Shown one piece after another: positions 41,998 through 49,826 of a stretch of DNA of 53,219 nt; position 1 is the stretch's first letter; the number at the start of each line of letters is the position of its first letter. Source of the DNA: an uncultured Oscillospiraceae bacterium (GTDB lineage: Bacteria; Bacillota; Clostridia; Oscillospirales; Acutalibacteraceae). The notes under the pieces are model-generated. The model ran no database searches. It worked only from the letters and a program-made list of their open reading frames with translations, and was not told the DNA's origin. Position numbers and translations under genes: made by a program. Location of the stretch: assembly GCA_948471205.1 (NCBI GenBank), contig CAOKRT010000010.1, forward strand, positions 1 through 53,219. The letters are read 5' to 3'.

Positions 41998-42693
41998 ATG
42001 AGATGTAAAAACTGCGGTTCTCAGAATGAGGACGGAAGATATATCTGCCAGAATTGCGGCTCTCCGCTTTATGATGAAAATAATGAATACCCGAATAATG
42101 AACCGTATTATGACGATGATGACAGTTATGATGATGAATATGATAAGAAAAACACAAAAAAAAGCATTATAATCATCACAGTGCTTGCAGTTATTCTTAT
42201 TGCAATAATATCCGGTATTATTTTTGCCGTTTCTCATTTCGGCTCCGTTGACACAGAGTCCGACAGTTCGGGCAGTACATTTATAACACAGGATATAACA
42301 AACAATACTACTGCCGGCACCACCCAAACCACAACGGAAAAAACGACGGAGAAAACCACAGAAAGCACCACCCAAACCACAACACAGGCAACAACTGTTA
42401 CTACTACCCAAAAGCAAACCACCGAATCAAAATACCGTGTTTCCGTTGATATAGACGGCAGCGGTTCCGTGTCCGGAGACGGCGAATACACCGCCGGAAA
42501 AAGAGTAACGCTTATTGCCAGTGCAGATGCAGGCGCACAGTTCGTAGGCTGGTATGACAACGGAACGCTTGTTGCCTCCGGCAATAAATATTCGTTTACA
42601 ATAAATTCAAACCGTAATTTAACGGCAGTATTTCAAAATACATTAGAGGTTGATACAAGCAATGAACAGCAAAAACAGCCCGAACAGCAGTAA
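41998..42693 (+). CDS. Zinc-ribbon membrane protein with Thr-rich stalk and InlB-type repeat
   Basis: A 231-residue single-pass protein. Residues 1-20 are a zinc ribbon (MRCKNCGSQNEDGRYICQNC, two CxxC pairs), followed by an acidic Asp/Tyr-rich linker, one membrane helix (IIIITVLAVILIAIISGIIF), a stalk rich in Thr (TTTEKTTEKTTESTTQTTTQ) and a C-terminal beta domain with TAGKRVTLIASADAGAQFVG-type sequence, as in InlB B-repeat/Listeria-Bacteroides repeats. The zinc ribbon is cytoplasmic, the rest outside. AAGGAGG precedes the ATG. Role unknown; the Thr stalk could be glycosylated. The next gene overlaps its end by 32 bases. Confidence 0.85.
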   Translation: MRCKNCGSQNEDGRYICQNCGSPLYDENNEYPNNEPYYDDDDSYDDEYDKKNTKKSIIIITVLAVILIAIISGIIFAVSHFGSVDTESDSSGSTFITQDITNNTTAGTTQTTTEKTTEKTTESTTQTTTQATTVTTTQKQTTESKYRVSVDIDGSGSVSGDGEYTAGKRVTLIASADAGAQFVGWYDNGTLVASGNKYSFTINSNRNLTAVFQNTLEVDTSNEQQKQPEQQ

Positions 42694-43144
42694 AGGCGAA
42701 CTGGCAGAACAGCTTTTCAGAAACGGCTATAACTGCTCGCAGGCAGTTGCCGCCGCATTCTGCAGTGAAATGAACATGACGGAGAAAGATGCCGCTAAAC
42801 TTTCCATAGGCTTCGGCGGAGGGACGGGCAGACTGCGCGAAGTATGCGGCACGGTTTCTGCAATGGCATTTGTTATTTCCGCCATTTACGGTGAAGAGGG
42901 CAGAGAAGCGGTTTATACAAAAATTCAGGCGGCGGCAAATGAATTCAGAAAAAGAAACGGTTCTGTTGTATGCCGCGAACTGCTCGGTCTGAACAAAAAC
43001 ATTCCATCAGGTCCTGTGCCGGATGCCAGAACAGCAGAATATTATAAAAAACGTCCGTGCCCTGCACTTGTGCATATGGCGGCAGATATTCTTGATGATT
43101 TTCTGAAAAAACAGAATATACAGCATATATCGGGCGGAAGTTAA
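42662..43144 (+). CDS. C-GCAxxG-C-C family redox protein
   Basis: A 160-residue protein with the family's scattered cysteines: NGYNCSQAVAAAFC near the N terminus, VCGTVSAMAFV (degenerate GCAxxG block), SVVCRELLG and RPCPALVHMA. Family members are thought to bind a metal or cluster and take part in redox chemistry, but the reaction is unknown. The ATG at 42662 overlaps the previous gene in another frame; the ribosome site AGAGG is 12 bases away, so coupling is likely. A TTG at 42650 is an alternative but too close to AGAGG. Confidence 0.85.
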   Translation: MNSKNSPNSSKGELAEQLFRNGYNCSQAVAAAFCSEMNMTEKDAAKLSIGFGGGTGRLREVCGTVSAMAFVISAIYGEEGREAVYTKIQAAANEFRKRNGSVVCRELLGLNKNIPSGPVPDARTAEYYKKRPCPALVHMAADILDDFLKKQNIQHISGGS

Positions 43145-43170
43145 TTTCCGCCCTTTTTATAAAAAAACTC

Positions 43171-43199
43171 TTGCATTTTGTAAATCAATGTGTTATAGT
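43171..43199 (+). promoter_or_regulatory. tRNA-Arg promoter
   Basis: TTGCAT (43171-43176), 17 bases, TATAGT (43194-43199), 32 bases before the tRNA 5' end. Confidence 0.75.
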
Positions 43200-43231
43200 A
43201 TTTGAGCGTAAAGAGCAAATGAAATATTTAT

Positions 43232-43308
43232 GCGCCGGTAGCTCAGTTGGATAGAGTGTTTGGCTACGAACCAAAAGGTCGGGGGTTCGAATCCCTTCCG
43301 GCGTACCA
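43232..43308 (+). tRNA. tRNA-Arg (anticodon ACG)
   Basis: A 77-nt cloverleaf: acceptor GCGCCGG/CCGGCGU (first pair G-U), D arm GCUCAGUUGGAUAGAGU, anticodon stem UUUGG/CCAAA with loop CUACGAA (anticodon ACG, probably edited to ICG), T arm GGGGGUUCGAAUCCCUU and encoded CCA. Its own promoter and terminator. Confidence 0.97.
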
Positions 43309-43352
43309 AAAAGGAACGACAATTTTTGATAAGAAAGTTGTCGTTCCTTTTT
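43308..43352 (+). terminator. Terminator after tRNA-Arg
   Basis: A 15-bp perfect stem AAAAAGGAACGACAA/TTGTCGTTCCTTTTT, beginning in the CCA end of the tRNA. Confidence 0.95.
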
Positions 43353-43455
43353 GTACTTTTCACTTTTCTTCTCTTTTCACTAAAATAAATTGCCGTTTCA
43401 GTGAAGAGATAAAAGAGAACAAATAAGAGAAAAGGCAGCTTTGCTTTGCAAAGCG

Positions 43456-43484
43456 TTGATTATAAAGATAATTTATGATACACT
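43456..43484 (+). promoter_or_regulatory. Possible promoter of the four-helix-bundle gene
   Basis: TTGATT (43456-43461), 17 bases, TACACT (43479-43484), then AGAGGTG before the ATG. The 100 bases before it hold polypurine/polypyrimidine stretches that are loosely inverted copies of each other (43360-43440). Confidence 0.6.
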
Positions 43485-43503
43485 TTATAAAGAGGTGATG
43501 CCA

Positions 43504-43849
43504 ATGAACAGCCCCCTACTTGATAAATCTCTTGATTTTTCAACTCAAGTCGTTTTATTTTATGAAGCGTTTTCAAAATCAAAAAAATACAACGATTGCT
43601 AAACAATTACTTCGTTCTGCAACAAGCATGGGTGCAAATATAAACGAAGCAGTTTACGGCAACAGCAAAGCAGACTTTATATCAAAACTTCATATTTCTC
43701 TCAAAGAAACAGGCGAGAGTATTTATTGGCTTACACTGCTTAAAAGGACAAACTTGATAGAGTATGATTTTGAAGATTTGCTTGCGTTGGCAGAAGAAAT
43801 TAAGCGTATGCTCATTGCTTCACTGAATACTGCAAAGAGAAATAAATAA
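43504..43849 (+). pseudogene. Four-helix-bundle (S23/23S-intervening-sequence-like) gene with frameshift
   Basis: The N terminus MNSPLLDKSLDFSTQVVLFY reads in one frame from an ATG with a good AGAGGTG site, then hits a stop after 32 codons. The rest, NTTIAKQLLRSATSMGANIN and onwards to KRNK, is in the next frame. The break falls in a run of seven A's at about 43579-43585 (TCAAAAAAATAC); six A's would restore one 114-residue protein of the S23/TIGR02436 family. So one base was gained in a homopolymer: mutation, sequencing error or, less likely, slippage. Such proteins often sit in variable genome regions or in rRNA intervening sequences; their function is unclear. Confidence 0.8.
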
Positions 43850-43903
43850 ACTTAGTATATTTTATGGAAATCACGAAAACATCTTTTTTCGCATCAAACA
43901 GAC

Positions 43904-43939
43904 AAAAAAGGATACAGATATCAGTCTGTATCCTTTTTT
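43904..43939. terminator. Bidirectional terminator
   Basis: AAAAAAGGATACAGA-TATCAG-TCTGTATCCTTTTTT: perfect 15-bp stem between two convergent genes, with A/T tails on both sides. Confidence 0.95.
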
Positions 43940-43961
43940 ATTATATTAAATTTGCTTCATA

Positions 43962-45812
43962 TCATTTTACAGAGCAGTATAACTTTGAAATCTCATAAAT
44001 TTTTTGTTTTACATTGCACATATCCTTCAGCATTTCTTTTTTGCCGTTTTCTGTGAGCCATTTCGCTTTGCGGCCCCAGATATCGGTTCTGGACATAGTA
44101 TAAAATTCATAATAATCCGTTTTGTCTCCTTTTATATCGGAAAACAATTTTTCAACCGCCGCAGAAACTTCAGGCATGCCTTCACGCATTGTATATAATT
44201 TATTCACATCCCTGACACCTTCATCAAGCTTTGCCAAACGCAGTGTAAACTTGCTTTCTCGATTTTTGTCATCTTTGAATGACGGATAAACAAGAAAGCA
44301 GTCTCCTGCCGGAAAGGACCAATGCGTAGATTCCTCCAAAGGATTTTCAACCCACGCATCAAATGCCCAGCGCAAAAAACCTGTTGCATTTAAAGAGCCG
44401 GAAAACATAACTGACCAATAACTTTCTGCAGGAACAGACTTTGTAAAGCTGTTCGGAACATGTTCTGTTGCTGTATACATTGTCGTTTCCTGCGCACTGT
44501 TTCTTCTTTTCTGTACCTGAATTTTAAAATCTTCCAGATTGTCTCTGATTTGGTCAAGCCCTACAGATGCATAATCAAGCCTGTTGAAAACAGAAGCATT
44601 GTGCTTAAAATCATTAAAGGATGCTGATATTTTCAGTGATTTACCGTCTTTATTTTTTACTTCGGCAATCAAATCAAGTGCTGTTTCCATATTGCGGCGT
44701 TCATCAAAGCCAATATATACAGATTCAAACCATCCCTTATCATCAAGATGCTTAATAAAATCGTTAAGAAACGGTTTCCATACTTTGCAATAGTTTTCTT
44801 TACTGGCAGGATTAACCTTTATTTTCCGTTCTTTATTCTTTGCTTCGTCATAATATCTTACAACATTTTTCCATGGCATCATACTGTAGCATATAATTTT
44901 ATCGGCAATCCCTGTATTCAGATTTAACTGCACCCATTTATCAAAATCCGAATAATTAAATTTCCATTCGCCGCCGGCAGTCTTTACCCATTTTATCATG
45001 GACGGATAGTGAACAGCTCTGTTAAATCCGTATGTCTGCCCGCCCCAGGCTTCCTCAACTATGCTTGCAGTAACTGCATGACCTCCCAGGCTTTTATAAA
45101 CTGTCATGTGCTGTTTCAAAATATGTAAGTGTTCATCTGAAAAAGGTTCAACATTATAATAATAAGCAACATTGTAAGGATGACTCCAATATTCCACATC
45201 AAATAAATAATGTTCTGTATCCGGCATAACCATATCCAATACTTCCAGCGTATAATCCAATTTAACTGTTTTAACGCTGTTTTCGGCAGAAACCATAATG
45301 CTGCCGTGATAAAGTCCTGGACGTGTATCCTTCGGTATACTGATTTCCGCCCAAACTAACTGAAACCTGCCTTTGTTAACCGACACTGGTTCTTCAGAAT
45401 AAATCACCTCCGGAAAATATTCTCTCGCTCCACGCGGCATTATACCAAACGGATTATTTGCATACCAGCCTGCATGACCTGTATATGCCTTAACATCTCT
45501 TATAAAAGAAAGCTTAACCAGTGAAGACGGAAGAACATCCTCCCCGCCGGTTAAATCCGATGACGAAACCGAAATATTGCAGATATCTTTTTCGGCACAA
45601 AAAACCGCAAACTCCGCCACGGCTTTATCATTTTTCCATGACCATAACTGTATATTTTTCTGTTTCTCCGTATTCAGCATTCTGCTATAATCTTTTTGCT
45701 GATACTGATCAAAGCTGTTAACAAATACTGCCTCAAAATCACGAAAATCATAATTTCTTACCTCGGCACATTCACTTAACACTGTATTGTTTTTTAAAAG
45801 TTTTAATTTCAT
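43962..45812 (-). CDS. DUF4091 protein, GH123-like glycoside hydrolase (putative)
   Basis: A 616-residue protein without signal peptide. It has an N-terminal beta domain (to about residue 190), then a barrel-like region with VYIGFDERRNMETALDL, in which the adjacent Asp-Glu resembles the catalytic D-E pair of GH123 beta-N-acetylgalactosaminidases; HYPSMIKWVKTAG and WAFDAWVENPLEESTHW are also DUF4091-like. The late aromatic motif GFLRWAFDAWVENP is a family feature. Lack of a signal peptide suggests action on imported sugars. GAGGGCG precedes the ATG. The GH123 link is a motif judgement; DUF4091 membership is firmer. No transporter is adjacent. Confidence 0.82.
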   Translation of the reverse strand: MKLKLLKNNTVLSECAEVRNYDFRDFEAVFVNSFDQYQQKDYSRMLNTEKQKNIQLWSWKNDKAVAEFAVFCAEKDICNISVSSSDLTGGEDVLPSSLVKLSFIRDVKAYTGHAGWYANNPFGIMPRGAREYFPEVIYSEEPVSVNKGRFQLVWAEISIPKDTRPGLYHGSIMVSAENSVKTVKLDYTLEVLDMVMPDTEHYLFDVEYWSHPYNVAYYYNVEPFSDEHLHILKQHMTVYKSLGGHAVTASIVEEAWGGQTYGFNRAVHYPSMIKWVKTAGGEWKFNYSDFDKWVQLNLNTGIADKIICYSMMPWKNVVRYYDEAKNKERKIKVNPASKENYCKVWKPFLNDFIKHLDDKGWFESVYIGFDERRNMETALDLIAEVKNKDGKSLKISASFNDFKHNASVFNRLDYASVGLDQIRDNLEDFKIQVQKRRNSAQETTMYTATEHVPNSFTKSVPAESYWSVMFSGSLNATGFLRWAFDAWVENPLEESTHWSFPAGDCFLVYPSFKDDKNRESKFTLRLAKLDEGVRDVNKLYTMREGMPEVSAAVEKLFSDIKGDKTDYYEFYTMSRTDIWGRKAKWLTENGKKEMLKDMCNVKQKIYEISKLYCSVK

Positions 45813-45926
45813 CTTTCGCCCTCATCATAAATCCTATTTTAACAGATTATGTTTATGATAAATCCAAAACCAATAATCCTATAACAGTGTAACATACGCA
45901 GGGAACATTAAGCAAGCGATAAATTC

Positions 45927-45954
45927 GGAACACTGTTGATTCATACAGTGTTCC
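45927..45954. other. Orphan hairpin in the 45813-46066 intergenic region
   Basis: GGAACACTGT-TGATTCAT-ACAGTGTTCC, a perfect 10-bp stem about 115 bases upstream of the DUF4091 gene and 140 before the redox palindrome. There is no gene ending nearby on either strand, so it is not an obvious terminator. The rest of this intergenic stretch shows only a candidate minus-strand promoter (TTGGTT-16-CATAAT, 45850-45880). Confidence 0.5.
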
Positions 45955-46066
45955 TGCCGTATTTTTATGAGCTTATCTTCTTACAGTCTCACAACTGTTT
46001 CAAGCGCAATCTTTAAAATTTTTCCCAAAGATTGTCAGGTATACATTTCAATGTATTTTAATTTAT

Positions 46067-46081
46067 TGTGACTTTGTCACA
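46067..46081 (+). promoter_or_regulatory. Crp/Fnr-type operator in front of trxA
   Basis: Perfect palindrome TGTGAC-TTT-GTCACA. Its centre (46074) lies about 42 bases before the expected transcription start set by the -10 at 46104-46109; no -35 hexamer is visible. This is the geometry of a class II activator site, and a Crp/Fnr regulator gene lies next to trxA. Confidence 0.7.
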
Positions 46082-46103
46082 GAAAAAGGCAGAGCAAATC
46101 GGA

Positions 46104-46109
46104 TATAAT
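46104..46109 (+). promoter_or_regulatory. -10 element of the trxA promoter
   Basis: TATAAT, 36 bases before the ATG. Position -35 holds AGAAAA instead of a consensus hexamer, consistent with activator dependence. Confidence 0.7.
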
Positions 46110-46139
46110 AAAGCCATAACAAAGAAAGGATTGAAAAAC

Positions 46140-46448
46140 ATGTCAGTAATCAGTATCAATAAAAACAACTTTAACGAAATCAGAAACAGCGGCAAGGCCG
46201 TTTTGTTAGACTTTTATGCCGATTGGTGCGGTCCGTGCCGCATGGTTTCCCCAATCGTTGATGAAATTGCAGAAGAAAATCCCCAGTATGTTGTAGGCAA
46301 AATCAATGTTGACTATGAACCCGAACTGGCGCAGGCCTTCGGCGTTATGAGCATTCCCACGCTTGCCGTTATAAAAAACGGAACGGTAATAAACCAGGCA
46401 GCAGGCGCCCGGGGTAAGGCTGATATTCTTGCAATGTTAGAGGGTTAA
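46140..46448 (+). CDS. trxA: Thioredoxin
   Basis: A 102-residue cytoplasmic thioredoxin with active site W-C30-G-P-C33 and the cis-proline strand VMSIPTLAVIKNG. Reduces protein disulfides, normally with thioredoxin reductase, which is not in the window. The ATG at 46140 follows GAAAGGA; an upstream in-frame non-ATG start lies inside the promoter and is rejected. Its end overlaps the convergent Crp/Fnr gene by 12 bases. Probably activated by that regulator through the palindrome at 46067-46081. Confidence 0.97.
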   Translation: MSVISINKNNFNEIRNSGKAVLLDFYADWCGPCRMVSPIVDEIAEENPQYVVGKINVDYEPELAQAFGVMSIPTLAVIKNGTVINQAAGARGKADILAMLEG

Positions 46449-47111
46449 ATTACGAAGTTTTTGCTTATCGGTTATTGTGATGCCCTTTCGTGAGGATTCC
46501 GCAATACCCTCGTTTGCAAAATATTTCATCATTCTTGAAACCACTTCACGTGCCGAACCGATATATTTTGCAATCTGCCCATGTGTAAATGGAATAAAAT
46601 CGCTGCCTGTTCTGGACGATTCATCAAGCAGAAAAACAGCCAGCCTTTTATCCATACTCATAAACAGTATTTGCTGCATCACCCACATAACATCCGAAAA
46701 CCGGCTTACGGCGGTTTCAAGAGAAAATATTTTAATATCGGGATTATCATTGCTTACTTTCATAAAAGCAGATCCGTTAATCACGTAGCATTCGCTGTCC
46801 TCTTCCGCATCAATAAACACATCAAAGGTTATGGTGCTTAAAACACAGGAGGCAGACAGCATGCACATATCTCCCTTATATAATCGGTACAGCGTAATAT
46901 CCTTGCCTTCATCAGACATCATATATACTCTGAGGCATCCGCTTCTGACAAAAATTACACCGGAGCATTCCGTGCTGTCATGAACTGTTGTGCCTTTTTT
47001 ATAAATAATATCTGTTGACTGCATGCAAATGAATTCCTTTTCATCATCGGAGATTTGATTCCAAAAAGGAAGCATATCATTATATACAGTTTTAAAATCA
47101 ATTTGTGCCAT
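46437..47111 (-). CDS. Crp/Fnr-family transcription regulator
   Basis: A 224-residue regulator with a cyclic-nucleotide-binding-like jelly roll (CSGVIFVRSGCLRVYMMSDEG, 48-68 region) and a C-terminal winged helix FTHGQIAKYIGSAREVVSRM. The glutamate and serine/arginine that bind cAMP in Crp are not evident, so another signal is likely. Cysteines are few (C29 in EFICMQS, C49, C58), not the Fnr cluster pattern, though a redox cysteine is possible. AAGGAG precedes the ATG. It is convergent with trxA and divergent, by only 30 bases, from the CoA-disulfide-reductase gene, so it may regulate both sides. Confidence 0.92.
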   Translation of the reverse strand: MAQIDFKTVYNDMLPFWNQISDDEKEFICMQSTDIIYKKGTTVHDSTECSGVIFVRSGCLRVYMMSDEGKDITLYRLYKGDMCMLSASCVLSTITFDVFIDAEEDSECYVINGSAFMKVSNDNPDIKIFSLETAVSRFSDVMWVMQQILFMSMDKRLAVFLLDESSRTGSDFIPFTHGQIAKYIGSAREVVSRMMKYFANEGIAESSRKGITITDKQKLRNLTL

Positions 47112-47141
47112 TTTAGGCTCCTTTCAGAAAGAGGTATTTTT

Positions 47142-48812
47142 ATGAAAACAATTATTATAGGCGGTGTGGCAGGCGGTGCTTCTGCCGCTGCAAGACTGCG
47201 TCGGCTTGACGAAAAAGCAGAAATTATTGTTTTGGAAAAAGGAGAATTTGTATCCTTTGCCAACTGCGGACTGCCGTATTATATCGGCGGAGAAATCACC
47301 GATAAATCAGCGCTTACTCTGCAGTCACCCGAAAGTTTCAAAGCAAGATTCAATATTGACGTCCGGATATTTAATGAAGCAGTCAATATCAACCCGAACG
47401 AAAAAACCGTAACCGTTAAAAATGTGTTAACCGGAAAAAACTATACCGAAACATATGAAACACTTATCCTGTCGCCCGGTGCCGCTCCGATTATTCCGGA
47501 TATCCCGGGAATCAGCAGCGCAAATGTGTTTACGCTCAGAAATATACCCGATACCATTAAAATAAAAAACTATATAAATACTGAAAAGCCCAAGTCTGCA
47601 GTTGTTGTCGGCGGAGGCTATATCGGCGTTGAAATGGCTGAAAATCTTGCCAAAGCAGGTCTGGACGTATCCATTGTTGAGCTTGCAGACCATCTGATTG
47701 CGCCGCTTGACTTTGATATGGCAGCAGATATGCACCGCTATATTAAAGAAAAAGGTATAAAACTGTTTCTGCATAACGGCATTACAGCTTTTGAGCATAA
47801 CAAAATCATTCTTCAAACGGGAGAGATTCATGCAGATATGGTTATCCTGTCTGTAGGCGTCCGCCCCGAAACAGCTATTGCCCGGGCATGCGGTATTAAA
47901 ACCAATTCCCGCGGAAGTATTGTAACAGACAGCAGAATGCGCACAAATATTCCTGATATTTATGCAGTAGGAGATGCTGTTGAAACAGAAAATTATATAA
48001 CAAAAACACCGTCCTTCATTCCTCTTGCAGGTCCCGCCAATAAGCAGGGCAGAATTGCAGCCGATAATATTGCCGGATATGAAAGCGAATATACCGGCAC
48101 ACAGGGTTCGGCTGTTCTTAAACTTTTTGATATGACGGTTGCAACAACCGGTCTAAATGAAAAAGACGCACAGTTAAATAAAATAGATTATGACAAAACC
48201 TACATCTATTCCTCATCCCATGCATCATATTACCCCAACGGCAACATGATGTCAATAAAAGCTTTGTGGGACAGAAAAAGTTTAAAAATTATCGGCGCAC
48301 AGATCATAGGTTTTGACGGTGCAGACAAAAGAATGGATGTTATTGCATCTGCCATTCGGTTCGGCGGTAAAATCACTGATCTTACCCGTCTTGAGCTGTG
48401 CTACGCACCGCCGTTTTCAAGTGCAAAAGATCCTGTAAATATGCTGGGATTTGCGGCTGAAAACATTGTCAGCGGTAAAATAAAGCAGTTTTTCTGGCAC
48501 GATGTTGAAGCTCTTCCGCGTGATAACAGCATTACACTATTGGATGTAAGAACGGTTACAGAATTCAAGCGCGGAAAAATAGACGGTTTTATCAATATCC
48601 CTCTTGATTCACTGCGTTCTGAATTGGATGCAATTCCAAAAAACAAACCGGTTTATGTGCACTGCCATTCCGGACTGCGCAGTTATATTGCCTGCCGGAT
48701 TTTGCAGGGTCACGGCTACAACTGTTACAACCTGGCGGGCGGCTGGCGGCTTTATGAATCCGTTATTAACGAGAAAACCGTGCCTGAATACATCTGCACA
48801 GAATGCAAATAA
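47142..48812 (+). CDS. CoA-disulfide reductase-like flavoprotein with C-terminal rhodanese domain
   Basis: A 556-residue fusion. The FAD/NAD(P)H part begins MKTIIIGGVAGGASAAARLR, has the single active cysteine C42 in FANCGLPY and a second dinucleotide site VVVGGGYIGVEMAENL. The rhodanese domain (about 455-540) has C508 in HCHSGLRS. The C terminus ends YICTECK, a CxxC pair. Enzymes of this type (CoADR-Rhd/Npsr) reduce CoA disulfide, persulfides or polysulfide. The start at 47142 has GAGG nine bases upstream; the regulator gene lies 30 bases away on the other strand. It is likely first in an operon with the second rhodanese, ccdA and tlpA. Confidence 0.93.
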   Translation: MKTIIIGGVAGGASAAARLRRLDEKAEIIVLEKGEFVSFANCGLPYYIGGEITDKSALTLQSPESFKARFNIDVRIFNEAVNINPNEKTVTVKNVLTGKNYTETYETLILSPGAAPIIPDIPGISSANVFTLRNIPDTIKIKNYINTEKPKSAVVVGGGYIGVEMAENLAKAGLDVSIVELADHLIAPLDFDMAADMHRYIKEKGIKLFLHNGITAFEHNKIILQTGEIHADMVILSVGVRPETAIARACGIKTNSRGSIVTDSRMRTNIPDIYAVGDAVETENYITKTPSFIPLAGPANKQGRIAADNIAGYESEYTGTQGSAVLKLFDMTVATTGLNEKDAQLNKIDYDKTYIYSSSHASYYPNGNMMSIKALWDRKSLKIIGAQIIGFDGADKRMDVIASAIRFGGKITDLTRLELCYAPPFSSAKDPVNMLGFAAENIVSGKIKQFFWHDVEALPRDNSITLLDVRTVTEFKRGKIDGFINIPLDSLRSELDAIPKNKPVYVHCHSGLRSYIACRILQGHGYNCYNLAGGWRLYESVINEKTVPEYICTECK

Positions 48813-48844
48813 TACATTAAATTTTCGGAAAGGATGTATAAAAT

Positions 48845-49174
48845 ATGTTTTTTAACCTTTTTAATCATAATAATATAAATACCGGAATTGCACAATGGAA
48901 AAACACAAATAATGCAATTCTTCTTGATGTTCGCACAAAAGAGGAATATAATGATTATCATATTGACGGAAGTATTAATATTCCGCTTGATAATTTAGGC
49001 ACTGTCTCGCAATATATTACAGACAAAAGCACACCTGTTTTTGTTCATTGCCTCAGCGGAGCAAGAAGCGCAGGTGCTGTAAGATATTTAAAAACAAAAG
49101 GTTACCAAAATGTAACGGATATCGGAGGAATCAGCGCCTATACAGGAGAGATGGTTTCATGCAATATTTCATAG
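48845..49174 (+). CDS. Single-domain rhodanese (sulfurtransferase)
   Basis: A 109-residue rhodanese with active-site cysteine in HCLSGARS, preceded by LLDVRTKEEYNDYHIDGSIN. It would carry a persulfide on the cysteine and pass sulfur to acceptors; with the fusion enzyme upstream it could exchange persulfide sulfur. The start is 32 bases after the reductase gene, with GAAAGGA in the gap; the ccdA gene begins inside its end (16-base overlap), showing coupling. No signal peptide. Confidence 0.93.
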   Translation: MFFNLFNHNNINTGIAQWKNTNNAILLDVRTKEEYNDYHIDGSINIPLDNLGTVSQYITDKSTPVFVHCLSGARSAGAVRYLKTKGYQNVTDIGGISAYTGEMVSCNIS

Positions 49175-49818
49175 CTTTTTTAGAAGGAATCATAACCTTT
49201 GTTTCACCCTGCCTTCTGCCTATGCTGCCCATATATATTTCATATTTTGCAGGCGGAAAGAAAAAAGATACAAAACGTGTTGTTAAAAATTCTTTGGGCT
49301 TTATTTTGGGATTTACAGTTGTTTTTGTACTTTTAGGAGCGCTTGCCGGCACGCTTGGCAGCCTGCTTAACGAATACAAAATGATTGTAAATATTGTAAC
49401 CGGACTGATTGTTATCTTTTTCGGTCTTCATTATTTAGGCATTTTTAAGCTCCGTATTTTCAAGGGCATCAAATCGGCAAAAACAGAAAATTTAGGCTTT
49501 TTATCCTCGTTTTTATTCGGCGTTGTTTTTTCAATAGGCTGGACACCGTGTGTAGGTGCATTTTTAGGCTCTGCGCTGATGCTGGCGGCAAACCGCGGAA
49601 GCATCGCCCAGGGAATAATTATGCTGCTTTTATATTCATTCGGTTTAGGCATACCGTTTTTCATCAGTGCAATACTGATTGATAAATTAAAAACCGCCTT
49701 CAATTTTATTAAAAGGCATTATAATATTATAAATACTGTCTGCGGCATTTTACTGATTGCAGTGGGCGTATTAATGGCAACAGGACTGCTTGGTAAATTT
49801 TTAAACCTGCTGTCATAG
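49159..49818 (+). CDS. ccdA: CcdA-type thiol:disulfide membrane transporter
   Basis: A 219-residue, six-helix protein moving reducing equivalents across the membrane. The two functional cysteines are visible in SPCLLPMLP (near residue 16) and GWTPCVGAF (helix 4 area). The chosen ATG at 49159 follows AGGAGAG and overlaps the rhodanese gene. Electrons would come from cytoplasmic thioredoxin (trxA in the same island) and pass to the exported TlpA-like protein encoded nine bases downstream. No cytochrome c maturation genes are near, so general extracytoplasmic thiol reduction is likely. Confidence 0.95.
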   Translation: MQYFIAFLEGIITFVSPCLLPMLPIYISYFAGGKKKDTKRVVKNSLGFILGFTVVFVLLGALAGTLGSLLNEYKMIVNIVTGLIVIFFGLHYLGIFKLRIFKGIKSAKTENLGFLSSFLFGVVFSIGWTPCVGAFLGSALMLAANRGSIAQGIIMLLLYSFGLGIPFFISAILIDKLKTAFNFIKRHYNIINTVCGILLIAVGVLMATGLLGKFLNLLS

Positions 49819-49826
49819 GAGGAACT

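Noticed and set aside
43360-43440. Purine/pyrimidine stretches that look like a short repeat array
   Set aside because: The copies are irregular in length and spacing and only loosely complementary; there is no repeat-spacer structure, so not CRISPR.
43232-43849. tRNA-Arg as attachment site of an integrated element containing the four-helix-bundle gene
   Set aside because: No integrase and no repeated tRNA 3' end were seen downstream; the tRNA is followed by its own terminator.
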